The position numbers were made by a program, and so were the translations under genes. Below the pieces are notes generated by a model, which had not been told where the DNA came from, made no database searches, and saw only the letters and a program-made list of their open reading frames with translations. This document shows, one piece after another, positions 7,374 to 16,596 of a stretch of DNA of 50,050 nucleotides. Source of the stretch: Treponema sp. Lineage in GTDB: Bacteria > Spirochaetota > Spirochaetia > Treponematales > Breznakiellaceae. Position 1 is the first letter of the stretch. Each line of letters starts with the position of its first letter. The stretch spans positions 1 through 50,050 of the forward strand of contig WRIB01000011.1 of NCBI GenBank assembly GCA_009782955.1, written 5' to 3'.

Positions 7374-8213
7374 ATGAAAAAAGAAGCTCCTCAGCCAAAA
7401 AAAGAAAAAACCAGTACCTACAAAAAAATCCTGTTGGCGCTAAAGAAAAAAAAGAAAGAGAATCCTGAACAGGAAAAAGACGACGAAACCGGCGGAATAC
7501 CTGCTACTCCGGATATGCCGGTTCTTGATTGTATATTTTTTATTTTGGACAGATCAAAATCAAAACATATTTCAGAAATTATGGACGACTCACATGTCCG
7601 TTTTCATTTTGTCTGTCAGGGCAGAGGTACTGCCAGTTCGGAAGTACTCGATCTTTTGGGAATAGGGTTCAGCGAGAAAGCTGTTGTTATTTGCCTGGAA
7701 CAGAACCTTATGGTACCAATACTCATTAAGCGGATAAGTAAAAGTCTGGGACTCAACAATCCCGGAGCGGGGATCGCCTTTACCGTACCGCTTTCGGGGA
7801 TCAATAAGCCTATACTTCAGGTGTTTAAAGACAGCATCCATAAAAATATCAGCGATGAAGAAAAGAAAGAAACCAGGGATGGAAAGGATACCAATATGAA
7901 CAAGAAGAGTCATGATCTTATCGTAATTGTAACAAACCAGGGATATAGCGACGAATTAATGGCCTGTGCCAAAGAAGCCGGCGCTTCCGGCGGTACAGTT
8001 ATTAACGCCAGAGGGATGATCCACCAGGGGCCGGTTAAGGTTTTTGGAATTACTGTTCAGGAAGAGAAAGAAATTATTTTGATCCTTACAAACCGGAATA
8101 AAAAGGTACCTATTATGCAGGCGGTAAGCCAAAATTTCGGCCTGGCAACTGAAGCCCGCAGCATTGTATTCAGCCTTCCGGCAGATAATATAACCGGTTT
8201 AGACCTGGATTAG
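7374..8213 (+). CDS. Tandem P-II-like signalling protein partner of DUF1538
   Basis: A cytoplasmic protein of 279 residues. After a highly basic Lys-rich start (about 50 residues) come two P-II/GlnB-like repeats: PVLDCIFFIL ... AGIAFTVPLSGI and HDLIVIVTNQGYSDELMACAKEAGASGGTVI ... ARSIVFSLPADNITGL. The C-terminal repeat is the better match; its GASGGTVINARG segment resembles the P-II family. The uridylylated tyrosine loop of classical GlnB is not evident. I chose the ATG at 7374 because it follows GGGGG at suitable distance; an earlier frame opening within the DUF1538 gene adds residues with no family resemblance. It begins 76 bases after the membrane gene and is probably co-transcribed. It may gate the membrane protein. 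Confidence 0.75.
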   Translation: MKKEAPQPKKEKTSTYKKILLALKKKKKENPEQEKDDETGGIPATPDMPVLDCIFFILDRSKSKHISEIMDDSHVRFHFVCQGRGTASSEVLDLLGIGFSEKAVVICLEQNLMVPILIKRISKSLGLNNPGAGIAFTVPLSGINKPILQVFKDSIHKNISDEEKKETRDGKDTNMNKKSHDLIVIVTNQGYSDELMACAKEAGASGGTVINARGMIHQGPVKVFGITVQEEKEIILILTNRNKKVPIMQAVSQNFGLATEARSIVFSLPADNITGLDLD

Positions 8214-8346
8214 TCTTGTAGAAAAGAGGACTTTTTAGAAAAACCAGCCCTGTATAAATCAATATAATAAAAAAAAGTGCCATATTTATCAAAAGTGCTT
8301 GTATTTTTACCAATAGTCCATCATAGTTACTAATGGAGGAACAATA

Positions 8347-8823
8347 ATGAAAAAAAATGTCGTTTTTGGATTGCTCATTATTGCCCTTAGCATCCTGGTA
8401 TTTACCGGCTGTGGAGGAGGGCCAGCTCCAAAGCCTGAACCTGCTCCGGTAACCACTACCGCTACCACTACACAAACATCAACAGCTCAAAACCCCGGAA
8501 GCCTGGTCCTTGATGGTGCGACAAATTACACGGTTGCTAATGGTGATACTCTTTCTGAAATTGCTGCAAAAAGGTATGGTGGGTCGAATATGTATTTCTT
8601 CCCCCTTATCAGGCTTGCCAATGAGCAAGTTGTTCCAAATCCCGATGAGATTAGTGTGGGAACTGTTCTTGTTATCCCCGATCTTCAGCGGAATCTGGAC
8701 AATGCCGGTGCCAATGCATCAATTCGGGCAGATGTGCTTAAAGCTGCAGATCATTATGATAGGCTAGGCGATCATGGTGCTGCTCAAGAACTAAGAAACC
8801 TGGCTGCCAGGCTTTCACGGTAA
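8347..8823 (+). CDS. LysM-domain lipoprotein
   Basis: A protein of 158 residues. The signal peptide ends in VFTGC (C22), a lipobox, so it is probably anchored in a membrane on the periplasmic side. A Pro/Thr-rich linker (about 24-50) leads to a LysM domain at about 60-111 (YTVANGDTLSEIAAKRYG ... VGTVLVIP), which binds N-acetylglucosamine-containing polymers such as peptidoglycan. The tail (112-158) is helical with a DHYDRLGDHGAAQELRNLA segment, as in spirochaete LysM lipoproteins. The start follows AATGGAGGAACAATA. It stands alone between the P-II-like gene and metK, and a strong terminator follows. Confidence 0.85.
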   Translation: MKKNVVFGLLIIALSILVFTGCGGGPAPKPEPAPVTTTATTTQTSTAQNPGSLVLDGATNYTVANGDTLSEIAAKRYGGSNMYFFPLIRLANEQVVPNPDEISVGTVLVIPDLQRNLDNAGANASIRADVLKAADHYDRLGDHGAAQELRNLAARLSR

Positions 8824-8851
8824 TTAAAAGCTGCTACTTCTGCAGACCAAC

Positions 8852-8898
8852 CCCCTCTGTAATGCTGCGAAGCGGCTCTTTACAGAGGGGATTTTTTT
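8852..8898 (+). terminator. Rho-independent terminator after the LysM gene
   Basis: CCCCTCTGTAA (8852-8862) pairs perfectly with TTACAGAGGGG (8880-8890), followed by ATTTTTTTATTT. The loop itself contains a small palindrome, GCTGCGAAGCGGC. Confidence 0.9.
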
Positions 8899-8925
8899 AT
8901 TTATTATTTAATCGAAGAGGTATAT

Positions 8926-10095
8926 ATGGAAAACCGTCATTATTTTTTTACGTCAGAATCAGTCGGAGAAGGTCACCCGGATAAACTATGCGATCAAATA
9001 TCAGATGCAATACTGGATACCTGTCTTAAAAATGATCCGGAAAGCCGGGTAGCCTGCGAAACATTTGCATCCACATCACTGGTACTTATTGGCGGAGAAA
9101 TTACTACCAAAACTTTTGTAGACTTTCAGGAAACTGTCAGAAAAGTAGCGGAAGAAATAGGTTATACCGATCCGGCTTTCGGACTGGATTTCCATTCTAT
9201 GGCAGTACTGGATATGATCCACAGTCAATCACCGGACATTAGTCAGGGCGTTTCCGGTAAAGGCTTAAAAAAATATAAAGGACTGCAGGGCGCCGGGGAT
9301 CAGGGGATGATGTTTGGCTTTGCCTGTAACGAAACAAAAGAATTAATGCCCCTGCCAATTACCCTGGCACATAAGATACTCATTGCTGCAACAAAGCTGC
9401 GGAAAAACAAGACAATCAAGTGGCTTCGGCCCGATGCAAAAAGCCAGGTAACCATAGAATACGAAGGGTACAAACCAATACGTATTGATGCCGTGGTTGT
9501 CTCGCATCAGCATGATCCGGATATCACTTATAAAGACATAGAAAAAGAAATAATAGAAAAAATAATTAAACCGGTTCTTGAACCGACAGGATTACTTGAT
9601 TCCAAAACCAAGTACTATATAAACCCAACCGGACGTTTTGTTGTGGGAGGTCCATTCGGCGATACGGGTCTTACCGGGCGAAAAATTATTGTGGATACTT
9701 ACGGCGGCATGGGCCGTCACGGAGGCGGCGCATTCTCCGGCAAGGATCCCACTAAAGTAGACCGTTCCGCCGCATATGCCGCCCGTTATGTAGCAAAGAA
9801 TGTCGTAGCTGCAAAATTGGCAGACCGCTGTGAAGTAGAGCTGGCTTATGCCATAGGTGTTCCCTTTCCCGTTTCAATAATGGTAGACACCTTTGGCACT
9901 TCTTCTGTACCGGAAAAAAAGATTGAAGCAGCAATAACAAAAACTTTCGACCTCAGCCCTGCAGGAATTATAAAAACCCTGGATCTGCGTAAGCCTATCT
10001 ACCAGAAAACCGCATCTTACGGACATTTTGGACGCAGTGAATTCTCCTGGGAAAAAACAGACAAAGTCGAAGAACTGAAAAAAGTTATAAAATAA
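8926..10095 (+). CDS. metK: S-adenosylmethionine synthetase
   Basis: MetK makes S-adenosylmethionine from methionine and ATP, supplying the methyltransferases of the cell. The 389 residues are full length for the family. Diagnostic motifs are [24 protein letters not shown] at the N-terminus, [12 protein letters not shown] (ATP-binding, about residue 123), [13 protein letters not shown] and the P-loop-like [19 protein letters not shown]. The start ATG follows GAAGAGGTATAT. It is isolated from the LysM gene by a terminator, and only 27 bases lie between the terminator and its start, so its promoter must overlap that region. I see no SAM riboswitch. Confidence 0.97.
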   Translation: MENRHYFFTSESVGEGHPDKLCDQISDAILDTCLKNDPESRVACETFASTSLVLIGGEITTKTFVDFQETVRKVAEEIGYTDPAFGLDFHSMAVLDMIHSQSPDISQGVSGKGLKKYKGLQGAGDQGMMFGFACNETKELMPLPITLAHKILIAATKLRKNKTIKWLRPDAKSQVTIEYEGYKPIRIDAVVVSHQHDPDITYKDIEKEIIEKIIKPVLEPTGLLDSKTKYYINPTGRFVVGGPFGDTGLTGRKIIVDTYGGMGRHGGGAFSGKDPTKVDRSAAYAARYVAKNVVAAKLADRCEVELAYAIGVPFPVSIMVDTFGTSSVPEKKIEAAITKTFDLSPAGIIKTLDLRKPIYQKTASYGHFGRSEFSWEKTDKVEELKKVIK

Positions 10096-10130
10096 TCTTT
10101 GCCGTGAAGTAAATATCATTTGCCAGTGCC

Positions 10131-10159
10131 TTGACATCAGAGAATCCTGATGTTAAAGT
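10131..10159 (+). promoter_or_regulatory. Sigma-70-type promoter of tRNA-Arg
   Basis: A consensus -35 TTGACA at 10131-10136 is followed after 17 bases by TAAAGT at 10154-10159, about 15 bases before the tRNA. Confidence 0.7.
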
Positions 10160-10174
10160 AAATTCTCGTAAAAT

Positions 10175-10248
10175 GAGGTTGTAGCTCAGCTGGATAGAGC
10201 AGCAGATTGCGGATCTGCAGGTCGCACGTTCAAATCGTGTCAGCCTCA
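10175..10248 (+). tRNA. tRNA-Arg (anticodon GCG)
   Basis: A full cloverleaf can be drawn: acceptor GAGGTTG with CAGCCTC, D-stem GCTC/GAGC, anticodon stem GCAGA/TCTGC with loop TTGCGGA, T-stem GCACG/CGTGT with loop TTCAAAT, discriminator A. The anticodon at 10209-10211 is GCG, reading CGC and CGU arginine codons. CCA is not encoded. Most bacteria use ACG (modified to ICG) for these codons, so GCG is worth noting. Confidence 0.93.
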
Positions 10249-10311
10249 AAAAGCAAACAACATATAGGATGTTTTTCTTGCACATGGTATATTAAAAAAG
10301 GAGCAGAGATA

Positions 10312-11220
10312 ATGGATACCGGCAAGAAAAATACACTGCTTATTGTAGATGATGATAAATCGAATTTAATGATGCTGTCGCACATATTGCAAACAGAATA
10401 TAATGTCCGTGTAGCTTCGGATGGGAAGTCTGCCCTTACAATAGCCGAAAAATATTTACCTGATCTTATTTTACTGGATATTATAATGCCCGATATGGAT
10501 GGATACCAGGTTTATTCAGCATTGCAAAATTCAGATAAAACCGCACATATTCCCGTTATTTTTATTACAGGACTTAATAATAGCAATGACGAAAAAAAAG
10601 GGCTGGAATTAGGCGCCGTTGACTACATAAACAAACCCTTTAACGATACGATCGTTAAATTAAGAGTTCACAATCAAATTCAGATTATTAATCAACTGCG
10701 TACCATAGAACATTTAAGTATGATGGATCAACTAACAGAAATACCCAACAGGCGTAATTTTGACAATCGGTTACATCTTGAATGGGGAAGAGCAATAAGA
10801 GAAAATGTTTCTATAAGTCTGTTAATGATAGATATAGATCATTTTAAAAAATATAACGACACATACGGACATCAGCAAGGCGATAAGGCACTTAATATGG
10901 TTGCTCGAACTTTGATCCAAACACTAAAACGCACTTCAGATTTTGCCGCCCGCTGGGGAGGCGAAGAATTTGTCGTATTAATGCCAAATTCGGATTCTAT
11001 CGGCGGGTTGGAGATAGGCGAACAGATACGCAAAAATGTTGAGGCGGTGGATCTTCCCTGCACCAACGGAGAATTAACAAAAATAACTGTCAGTATCGGC
11101 GTAAATGCACACAAGCCAACGTTATCCTGTTCCATTGAAGATTTTATTTTAAAAGCCGACAGAGCGTTATACAACGCAAAAAACGAAGGCAGGAACAGAG
11201 TAAAACTTTATGACGAATAA
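10312..11220 (+). CDS. Response regulator diguanylate cyclase (REC-GGDEF)
   Basis: A protein of 302 residues that makes c-di-GMP from two GTP when its receiver domain is phosphorylated. The REC domain occupies about 7-125 with acidic pocket D13-D14-D15 and phospho-acceptor D56 (LLDIIMPDMDG). The GGDEF domain occupies about 140-302; the active-site motif is GGEEF at 216-220, and RTSD at 207-210, five residues earlier, is an intact inhibitory I-site, so product feedback is expected. The layout matches PleD/WspR-type proteins, with one receiver. The ATG at 10312 follows AAAAAAGGAGCAGAGATA; an earlier frame opening would lie inside the tRNA. First gene of a six-gene signalling operon, overlapping the next by 11 bases. 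Confidence 0.93.
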   Translation: MDTGKKNTLLIVDDDKSNLMMLSHILQTEYNVRVASDGKSALTIAEKYLPDLILLDIIMPDMDGYQVYSALQNSDKTAHIPVIFITGLNNSNDEKKGLELGAVDYINKPFNDTIVKLRVHNQIQIINQLRTIEHLSMMDQLTEIPNRRNFDNRLHLEWGRAIRENVSISLLMIDIDHFKKYNDTYGHQQGDKALNMVARTLIQTLKRTSDFAARWGGEEFVVLMPNSDSIGGLEIGEQIRKNVEAVDLPCTNGELTKITVSIGVNAHKPTLSCSIEDFILKADRALYNAKNEGRNRVKLYDE

Positions 11221-12337
11221 ACCTGTTTTTGAAGGTGAAATTCTGCTCTGCGAAGATAACAGTATGAACCAGGAGCTTATATGCGCACGTCTGGCAAAAC
11301 TGGGACTTAATGTTACAACGGCAGAAAACGGTAAAGAGGGCATCGAAAAGGTGGAATACCGCATACAAAACGGTATAAAACCCTTCGCCTTGATTTTAAT
11401 GGATATACATATGCCGGTCATGGACGGACTTGAAGCTGCACGAAAAATTCGTACCTTGAAATTTCCAAAAGAAACTCCAAAACAATCAGCGGAACAATCA
11501 GAGGGAGTACCGATAATTGCCCTGACAGCCAACAGTACCCCCGTTGACAGGGAACAATATACAGCACACGGAATGCCTGATTGTCTGAACAAACCTTTCA
11601 CTCCACAGGAGTTAATGGATTGTCTGAAAAAATATTTAATTCCTGTAAACAGAGACATCGAATATCATTCGGAATCCTCTGCTGAATCTGATCACTTACG
11701 GGTTGCCGGACGAGATCCTCCACTCGATACGCAGGATTCAGACCTTTGGTCCGAAAAAAATCTAAAAACTAAACTTGTTCATAATTTTATCAGAAAAAAT
11801 AAAAACCTGTATAATGAGATTACTAAAGCCATAGACGACGGGGATATCAAACTGGCTCATCGACTGGTACACACATTAAAAAGCAACGCGGGTTTACTTG
11901 ATAAAACACGTTTACAGAAAGCGGCCGAAGACATTGAAAGCCTTTTGATAAACGGGGAAAATCACATTAATAAATCTGCAATGAACACTCTTAAAACCGA
12001 ATTAGACATCGTGCTTGAAGAATTCGCACTGATTGTAAACAAGTTTGCCGCTGAGGAAGTATCTGATTGTTATAAGCAGTCAGGCGCCGAAACAAATACA
12101 GGTATTGCTGCCTTTGAAAATAAAAAAGTATATGCCTTGTTTGATGAATTGGAAACCTTACTCGATGGCGGCGATTTATACTGTTTAGAACTAATTAACC
12201 GGAGCTCTGGCCCGAATCTTCGCTCAATTCCGGGAACAGACGAGCTTATACAACAGATGGAGTATTTTGAATTTGACACAGCGAAGGAATCGCTCGTCCA
12301 GCTTAAAAATAATATGAGTATAAAACATGGAGGATGA
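11210..12337 (+). CDS. Receiver-HPt phosphorelay protein
   Basis: A protein of 375 residues. Residues about 9-143 are a receiver with E15-D16, acceptor D65 (LMDIHMPVMDG) and the K128-P motif. Residues about 180-285 are a histidine phosphotransfer (HPt) domain with H221 in AHRLVHTLKSNAG. The last 90 residues resemble another helical HPt-like region but have no convincing histidine motif. There is no kinase or DNA-binding domain, so it is an intermediate in a relay. It could move phosphate from the hybrid kinases encoded downstream to the REC-GGDEF protein. It overlaps the cyclase gene by 11 bases, indicating translational coupling; the exact start (ATGACGAATAAACC) is supported by that overlap. 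Confidence 0.88.
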   Translation: MTNKPVFEGEILLCEDNSMNQELICARLAKLGLNVTTAENGKEGIEKVEYRIQNGIKPFALILMDIHMPVMDGLEAARKIRTLKFPKETPKQSAEQSEGVPIIALTANSTPVDREQYTAHGMPDCLNKPFTPQELMDCLKKYLIPVNRDIEYHSESSAESDHLRVAGRDPPLDTQDSDLWSEKNLKTKLVHNFIRKNKNLYNEITKAIDDGDIKLAHRLVHTLKSNAGLLDKTRLQKAAEDIESLLINGENHINKSAMNTLKTELDIVLEEFALIVNKFAAEEVSDCYKQSGAETNTGIAAFENKKVYALFDELETLLDGGDLYCLELINRSSGPNLRSIPGTDELIQQMEYFEFDTAKESLVQLKNNMSIKHGG

Positions 12338-12338
12338 T

Positions 12339-12713
12339 ATGCCAGGGAGCTTTAATTCGATTAATATACCAGGGCTTGATTTTGAACGAGGGCTTGAAGT
12401 TTTTGAAGGAGACATGGATGATTATATGTCTGCCCTACATTCATTTATAAAAAACGCTCCTGATATTATAGATAAACTTCGCGGTGTTACAGAAGGAGAT
12501 TTACCGGAATATGCCATAAACATTCATGGCCTTAAATCCATCAGCGCATGGATCTGCATGGAAAGTATACGGAAAGGTGCCGCAGAACTGGAAGCTCTGG
12601 CCAAAGCCGGTGATTTACCTGCGGTAACCGCACAAAACGATAGATTTCTGAACGATGTAGATGCTTTTTTAAAAAACCTTGAAGCTTTACTGAAAAAAAA
12701 TTCGGAGAGTTAA
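12339..12713 (+). CDS. Stand-alone HPt protein
   Basis: A small helical protein of 124 residues with one HPt domain. The phospho-accepting histidine is H63 in NIHGLKSISAWI, with the following glycine-lysine usual for the family. I chose the ATG at 12339 because GGAGG at 12329-12333 is correctly spaced; an ATG at 12327 overlaps the ribosome site. The gene overlaps or abuts the REC-HPt gene and is followed within about 8 bases by the first hybrid kinase. The three kinases have receivers but no HPt domain of their own, so this protein and the preceding one supply that step. Confidence 0.85.
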   Translation: MPGSFNSINIPGLDFERGLEVFEGDMDDYMSALHSFIKNAPDIIDKLRGVTEGDLPEYAINIHGLKSISAWICMESIRKGAAELEALAKAGDLPAVTAQNDRFLNDVDAFLKNLEALLKKNSES

Positions 12714-12721
12714 AGGTGAAG

Positions 12722-15700
12722 ATGCGAAGAAACAAAAAAATTAACATAATATTCGTTATTATATTTATATTGGCGGCAGTTACGTGCTGTAAGATAGACA
12801 CCGGTAAACCTGCTGAAACAAACAACACGATTTCTCCATTCGCTTCGTTTCGGGATATTCCCGGAATAACAAACGAAGAAATTAAAGCTATTGAAGCGCT
12901 GCAAAAGCAAAACAGAACATTTATTTTCGGGAAGGCTCTGTCTACGGAAGGTTTTTACAAAAATGACGGTGAAATTGGCGGATATGTCACTTTGTTTTGC
13001 GACTGGCTATCCGGATTGTTTGATATACAAATAAAAATCGTGGGATGTACCTGGGGAGAATTAATTCCAAAATTAAATTCCGGTGAAATTGATTTTACGG
13101 ACGATTTAAGAGCTACGGAGGAACGCCTTAAAATTTTTCACATGACTCCCACTATTGTTGTACACCCGGTAAAAGCCATGAGAATAAGAAACAGTCCGCC
13201 TCTCGCACAGATTGCCGAATCGCGTCCAGTACGTTATGCGTTTGAAGGAGGCGCCGCCGTAGGCCGAGATGTTATGGCAGCGCTTGAGGATGGAACGTAT
13301 GAAGCATTATTCTCCAATGATTATGATGCCATCTACCGTATGTTAAAGGACGGAGAAGCCGATGCCTATATTTGCGTCAGCGTATCGGAATCAGTCTTTG
13401 ACCAATACCTCGATGTTGTTGCCGAAGACTTTTTTCCGTTAATTTTCAATAAGGTTTCGCTTGCGGCGGCGAACTCTGACTTTGCTCCAATTATATCGGT
13501 GGTAACCAAGGCGCAGCAAAACGGTATTACACCCTATCTGAACCATTTATATATCCGGGGCTACCATGATTACATGAAACATAAATTGTTCACCTATCTT
13601 ACCGATGAAGAGAGAGCATACATTAGCACACATTCTGTTATACCAGTGGCGGCGAACTTTGACAATTATCCTGTCTGTTTCTACAATTCGCGCGAGAATG
13701 AATGGCAGGGGATCTTTTTTGACCTGCTTGATGAAATAACATCGCTTACCAACTTGTCCTTTACTATTGTTAACGATGAAAAAGCTGACTGGCCGGTTGT
13801 ACAGGAAAAACTTATTAGAGGAGAAGCGGCATTTGTTGCGGCCTTAATCCGGACGAAAGAGCGGGAAGGTCATTTTATCTGGCCGGATACAGCCATGCAG
13901 CCCGATTATTACGCGCTTATATCCAAACTGGAACATCGCGCTATCATGATGCATGAAATTTTGAATGTAAAGGTAGGTCTGGCCCGGGATACAGCCTATG
14001 CAGCCATTTTTAAGCAGTGGTTTCCAAACCACCCGGGCGCCATTGAGTATGAGAGCATGGAGGAGGCGATCAACGCTTTACAACGCGGGGAAGTAGACAT
14101 GGTAATGGCTACCCAGAGAAGGCTTTTGCTGCTGACCCATTACCAGGAGCTTGCCGGCTACAAGGCAAACATCGTATTTGATCAGCCCATAGAAACCATA
14201 TTCGGATTCAACAAGAATGAAACCATTCTGTGTTCCATAATTGATAAAGCACTTAAGATAATTGACACAAAGGGAATCACGGATCAATGGATGCGAAAAA
14301 CGTACGATTACCGCGCAAAGGTAGCGGAAGCACAGCGTCCCTTGCTGCTGGGCGCTACCGCTATGTCTTTGTTTATTCTTGCCTTGATATCGATAATATT
14401 TTTCCGAAACCGAAAAATGGAAAAAGCGTTGATAAGCGCGGACCTCACGCAGATTTTATTGGACTCCATACCTTTAAGCTGTGTAATGCTTGACAAGGAT
14501 CGTAATGTTTTAACTATGAATAACGAGGCGGTAAGATATTTCGGGCTGTCAGGAAAAGACGATATGCTGGATATATTTAAGAATCATTCCCCCGAGTATC
14601 AGCCATGTGGCAGATTGTCCGAAGAAATGGCCATGGAAGATATCGGGAAGGCGCTTCAGGAAGGCCGTAACCAGTTTGAATGGACTCACCAAAACAAGAA
14701 TGGAGAATCAATGCCCGCCGAGGTTGACCTGGTAAGAGTTGACTACAGGGGCGAATTCGCAGTAGCGGGGTATACGAAGGATGTAAGAGCGCAGAAAGCA
14801 TATCTGGCTGAAATAGAAAAACGCGACAGCCTTTTGGATGCGGGCAGCCGCATGGCCTCTGTACTTCTTGCCGCAATCAATGAGGATGATTTTGAAGACA
14901 CACTTTTGGACGGCATGTCGTACATAGGCGTTTGTTTGGATGTAGACCGCGTGCAAATCTGGCGAAATGAGATTATCAACGGCGAACTCAGTTTTGTTAT
15001 GCGATATGAATGGCTGAGTGAATTTGGCCGGCAAAAGACGTGTGTACCTGTTGGTTTAAGCTTTCCGTATTCCAAAAAACCTGATTGGGAAGAATTGTTC
15101 AGACGGGGGGAATACATAAACGCGCCTGTTTCCTCACTGCCGCAAGATGACCAGGATTTACTAATCCAATATGAAATGAAGTCCATCGCAAACATACCAT
15201 TGTATATAGACAATGATTTTTACGGCTTTTTCAGCATTGACGACTGCCGGCGCGAACGCACTTTTACCAAGAGTGAAATTGATATCATGCAGTCCGGCGG
15301 CTTGATGATTGCAAACGCCCTGTTGCAAAACAATATGATTAAAAACATCCGCAGCGCTTCCATGGCAAAGAGCCGCTTTATCGCCAACATGAGCCACGAA
15401 ATGCGCACGCCCATGAATGTAATTGTAGGGCTAACCGATCTGATGCTGGAAGAAAGTGATATTCCCGGCAAGGTAAAAGAGGACCTGAGAAAAATAAACA
15501 CTGCAGGCAATACCTTAATGGAACTTATCAACGATGTGCTGGATATTTCCAAGATTGAGGCGGACAAGCTGGAATTGATGCCGGTACAATACGATGTGGC
15601 AAGCAATATAAACGATGTAATCACACTCAATATGATACGCCTTGAAGATAAACCAATTATATTTGAACTGGACATTAATGAGAACCTGCCATGCAGCCTT

Positions 15701-16579
15701 TTCGGCGACGATCTGCGCATAAAACAGATACTGAATAATCTATTAAGTAACGCATTTAAATATACACAGAAGGGAACTATCACATGGGGTATTGATTTCC
15801 AGCGCGATATCCCGCTTCCATCAGGAAGCGGTGACGTATGGATTGATTTTTATATCAAGGATACCGGCATCGGCATACGCGAGGAAGATCTGGCAAAACT
15901 CTTTAACGACTACAATCAGGTAGATACCCGCGCCAACCGTATAATTGAGGGAACCGGTTTGGGCTTAAGTATTACCAAAAAGTTAATAGAATTAATGGAT
16001 GGCAGAATAACCGTGGAAAGCGAATACGGCAAGGGGACTACCTTCCGTGTGCATATTCGTCAGGGATTTGTCACTGATACGCCTATAGGCAAAGCAACTG
16101 TAGAGAACCTGCGCAGCTTCCATTATTCGGACAAAAAGAAATTGATACACGAAAAACTGGTGCGCCCAAATCTCAACTATGCCAAAGTGCTGTTGGTAGA
16201 CGACCTGCCTACCAACCTGGATGTGGCGGCAGGAATGCTGCGTAAATACAAGATGCAGGTAGACTGCGTTACAAGCGGACAGGACGCTATTGACCGCATC
16301 TCCGCCGGTGATCCGGTTTACGATGCAATTTTTATGGATCACATGATGCCGGTGATGGACGGCGTGGAAGCGACGACATTAATCCGCGCCCTGAGTACGA
16401 AATATGCGGAAAACATACCGGTTATTGCCCTGACCGCCAACGCCGTTGCCGGAAATGAGCAGATGTTTTTGGACAAAGGTTTTAATGCGTTTTTACCCAA
16501 ACCTTTTAACGTGAAGAGTTTGGATTCCATTATCCAACGATGGGTACGTGATAAGTCGAAAGAGGAAAAGCCGGACTAA
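12722..16579 (+). CDS. Hybrid sensor kinase 1: two SBP domains, PAS, GAF, HisKA, HATPase, REC
   Basis: A membrane receptor of 1285 residues. An N-terminal hydrophobic signal ends in TCC, then comes SPFASFRDIPGI. Two periplasmic solute-binding (SBP_bac_3-like) modules follow, about 40-290 and 290-525, the second starting VIPVAANFDNYP. A membrane helix lies near 540-560, then PAS (about 575-685), GAF (about 700-855), HisKA with H892 (MSHEMRTPMN), an ATPase domain with N, G1 (DTGIGI) and G2 (GTGLGLS) boxes, and a receiver with D1206 (FMDHMMPVMDG). The plan resembles BvgS/EvgS but lacks their HPt. The ATG at 12722 fits AAAGG spacing; a GTG six bases earlier overlaps that site. The kinase core is nearly identical to that of kinase 2. 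Confidence 0.92.
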   Translation: MRRNKKINIIFVIIFILAAVTCCKIDTGKPAETNNTISPFASFRDIPGITNEEIKAIEALQKQNRTFIFGKALSTEGFYKNDGEIGGYVTLFCDWLSGLFDIQIKIVGCTWGELIPKLNSGEIDFTDDLRATEERLKIFHMTPTIVVHPVKAMRIRNSPPLAQIAESRPVRYAFEGGAAVGRDVMAALEDGTYEALFSNDYDAIYRMLKDGEADAYICVSVSESVFDQYLDVVAEDFFPLIFNKVSLAAANSDFAPIISVVTKAQQNGITPYLNHLYIRGYHDYMKHKLFTYLTDEERAYISTHSVIPVAANFDNYPVCFYNSRENEWQGIFFDLLDEITSLTNLSFTIVNDEKADWPVVQEKLIRGEAAFVAALIRTKEREGHFIWPDTAMQPDYYALISKLEHRAIMMHEILNVKVGLARDTAYAAIFKQWFPNHPGAIEYESMEEAINALQRGEVDMVMATQRRLLLLTHYQELAGYKANIVFDQPIETIFGFNKNETILCSIIDKALKIIDTKGITDQWMRKTYDYRAKVAEAQRPLLLGATAMSLFILALISIIFFRNRKMEKALISADLTQILLDSIPLSCVMLDKDRNVLTMNNEAVRYFGLSGKDDMLDIFKNHSPEYQPCGRLSEEMAMEDIGKALQEGRNQFEWTHQNKNGESMPAEVDLVRVDYRGEFAVAGYTKDVRAQKAYLAEIEKRDSLLDAGSRMASVLLAAINEDDFEDTLLDGMSYIGVCLDVDRVQIWRNEIINGELSFVMRYEWLSEFGRQKTCVPVGLSFPYSKKPDWEELFRRGEYINAPVSSLPQDDQDLLIQYEMKSIANIPLYIDNDFYGFFSIDDCRRERTFTKSEIDIMQSGGLMIANALLQNNMIKNIRSASMAKSRFIANMSHEMRTPMNVIVGLTDLMLEESDIPGKVKEDLRKINTAGNTLMELINDVLDISKIEADKLELMPVQYDVASNINDVITLNMIRLEDKPIIFELDINENLPCSLFGDDLRIKQILNNLLSNAFKYTQKGTITWGIDFQRDIPLPSGSGDVWIDFYIKDTGIGIREEDLAKLFNDYNQVDTRANRIIEGTGLGLSITKKLIELMDGRITVESEYGKGTTFRVHIRQGFVTDTPIGKATVENLRSFHYSDKKKLIHEKLVRPNLNYAKVLLVDDLPTNLDVAAGMLRKYKMQVDCVTSGQDAIDRISAGDPVYDAIFMDHMMPVMDGVEATTLIRALSTKYAENIPVIALTANAVAGNEQMFLDKGFNAFLPKPFNVKSLDSIIQRWVRDKSKEEKPD

Positions 16580-16596
16580 GGTAGGAAGTACATCGG

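Noticed and set aside
8899..8925. A possible SAM riboswitch before metK
   Set aside because: Only 27 bases separate the terminator from the start codon; there is no room for the fold.
10207..10311. An earlier in-frame start for the diguanylate cyclase
   Set aside because: It begins inside tRNA-Arg; the ATG at 10312 has GGAG and begins the receiver domain normally.
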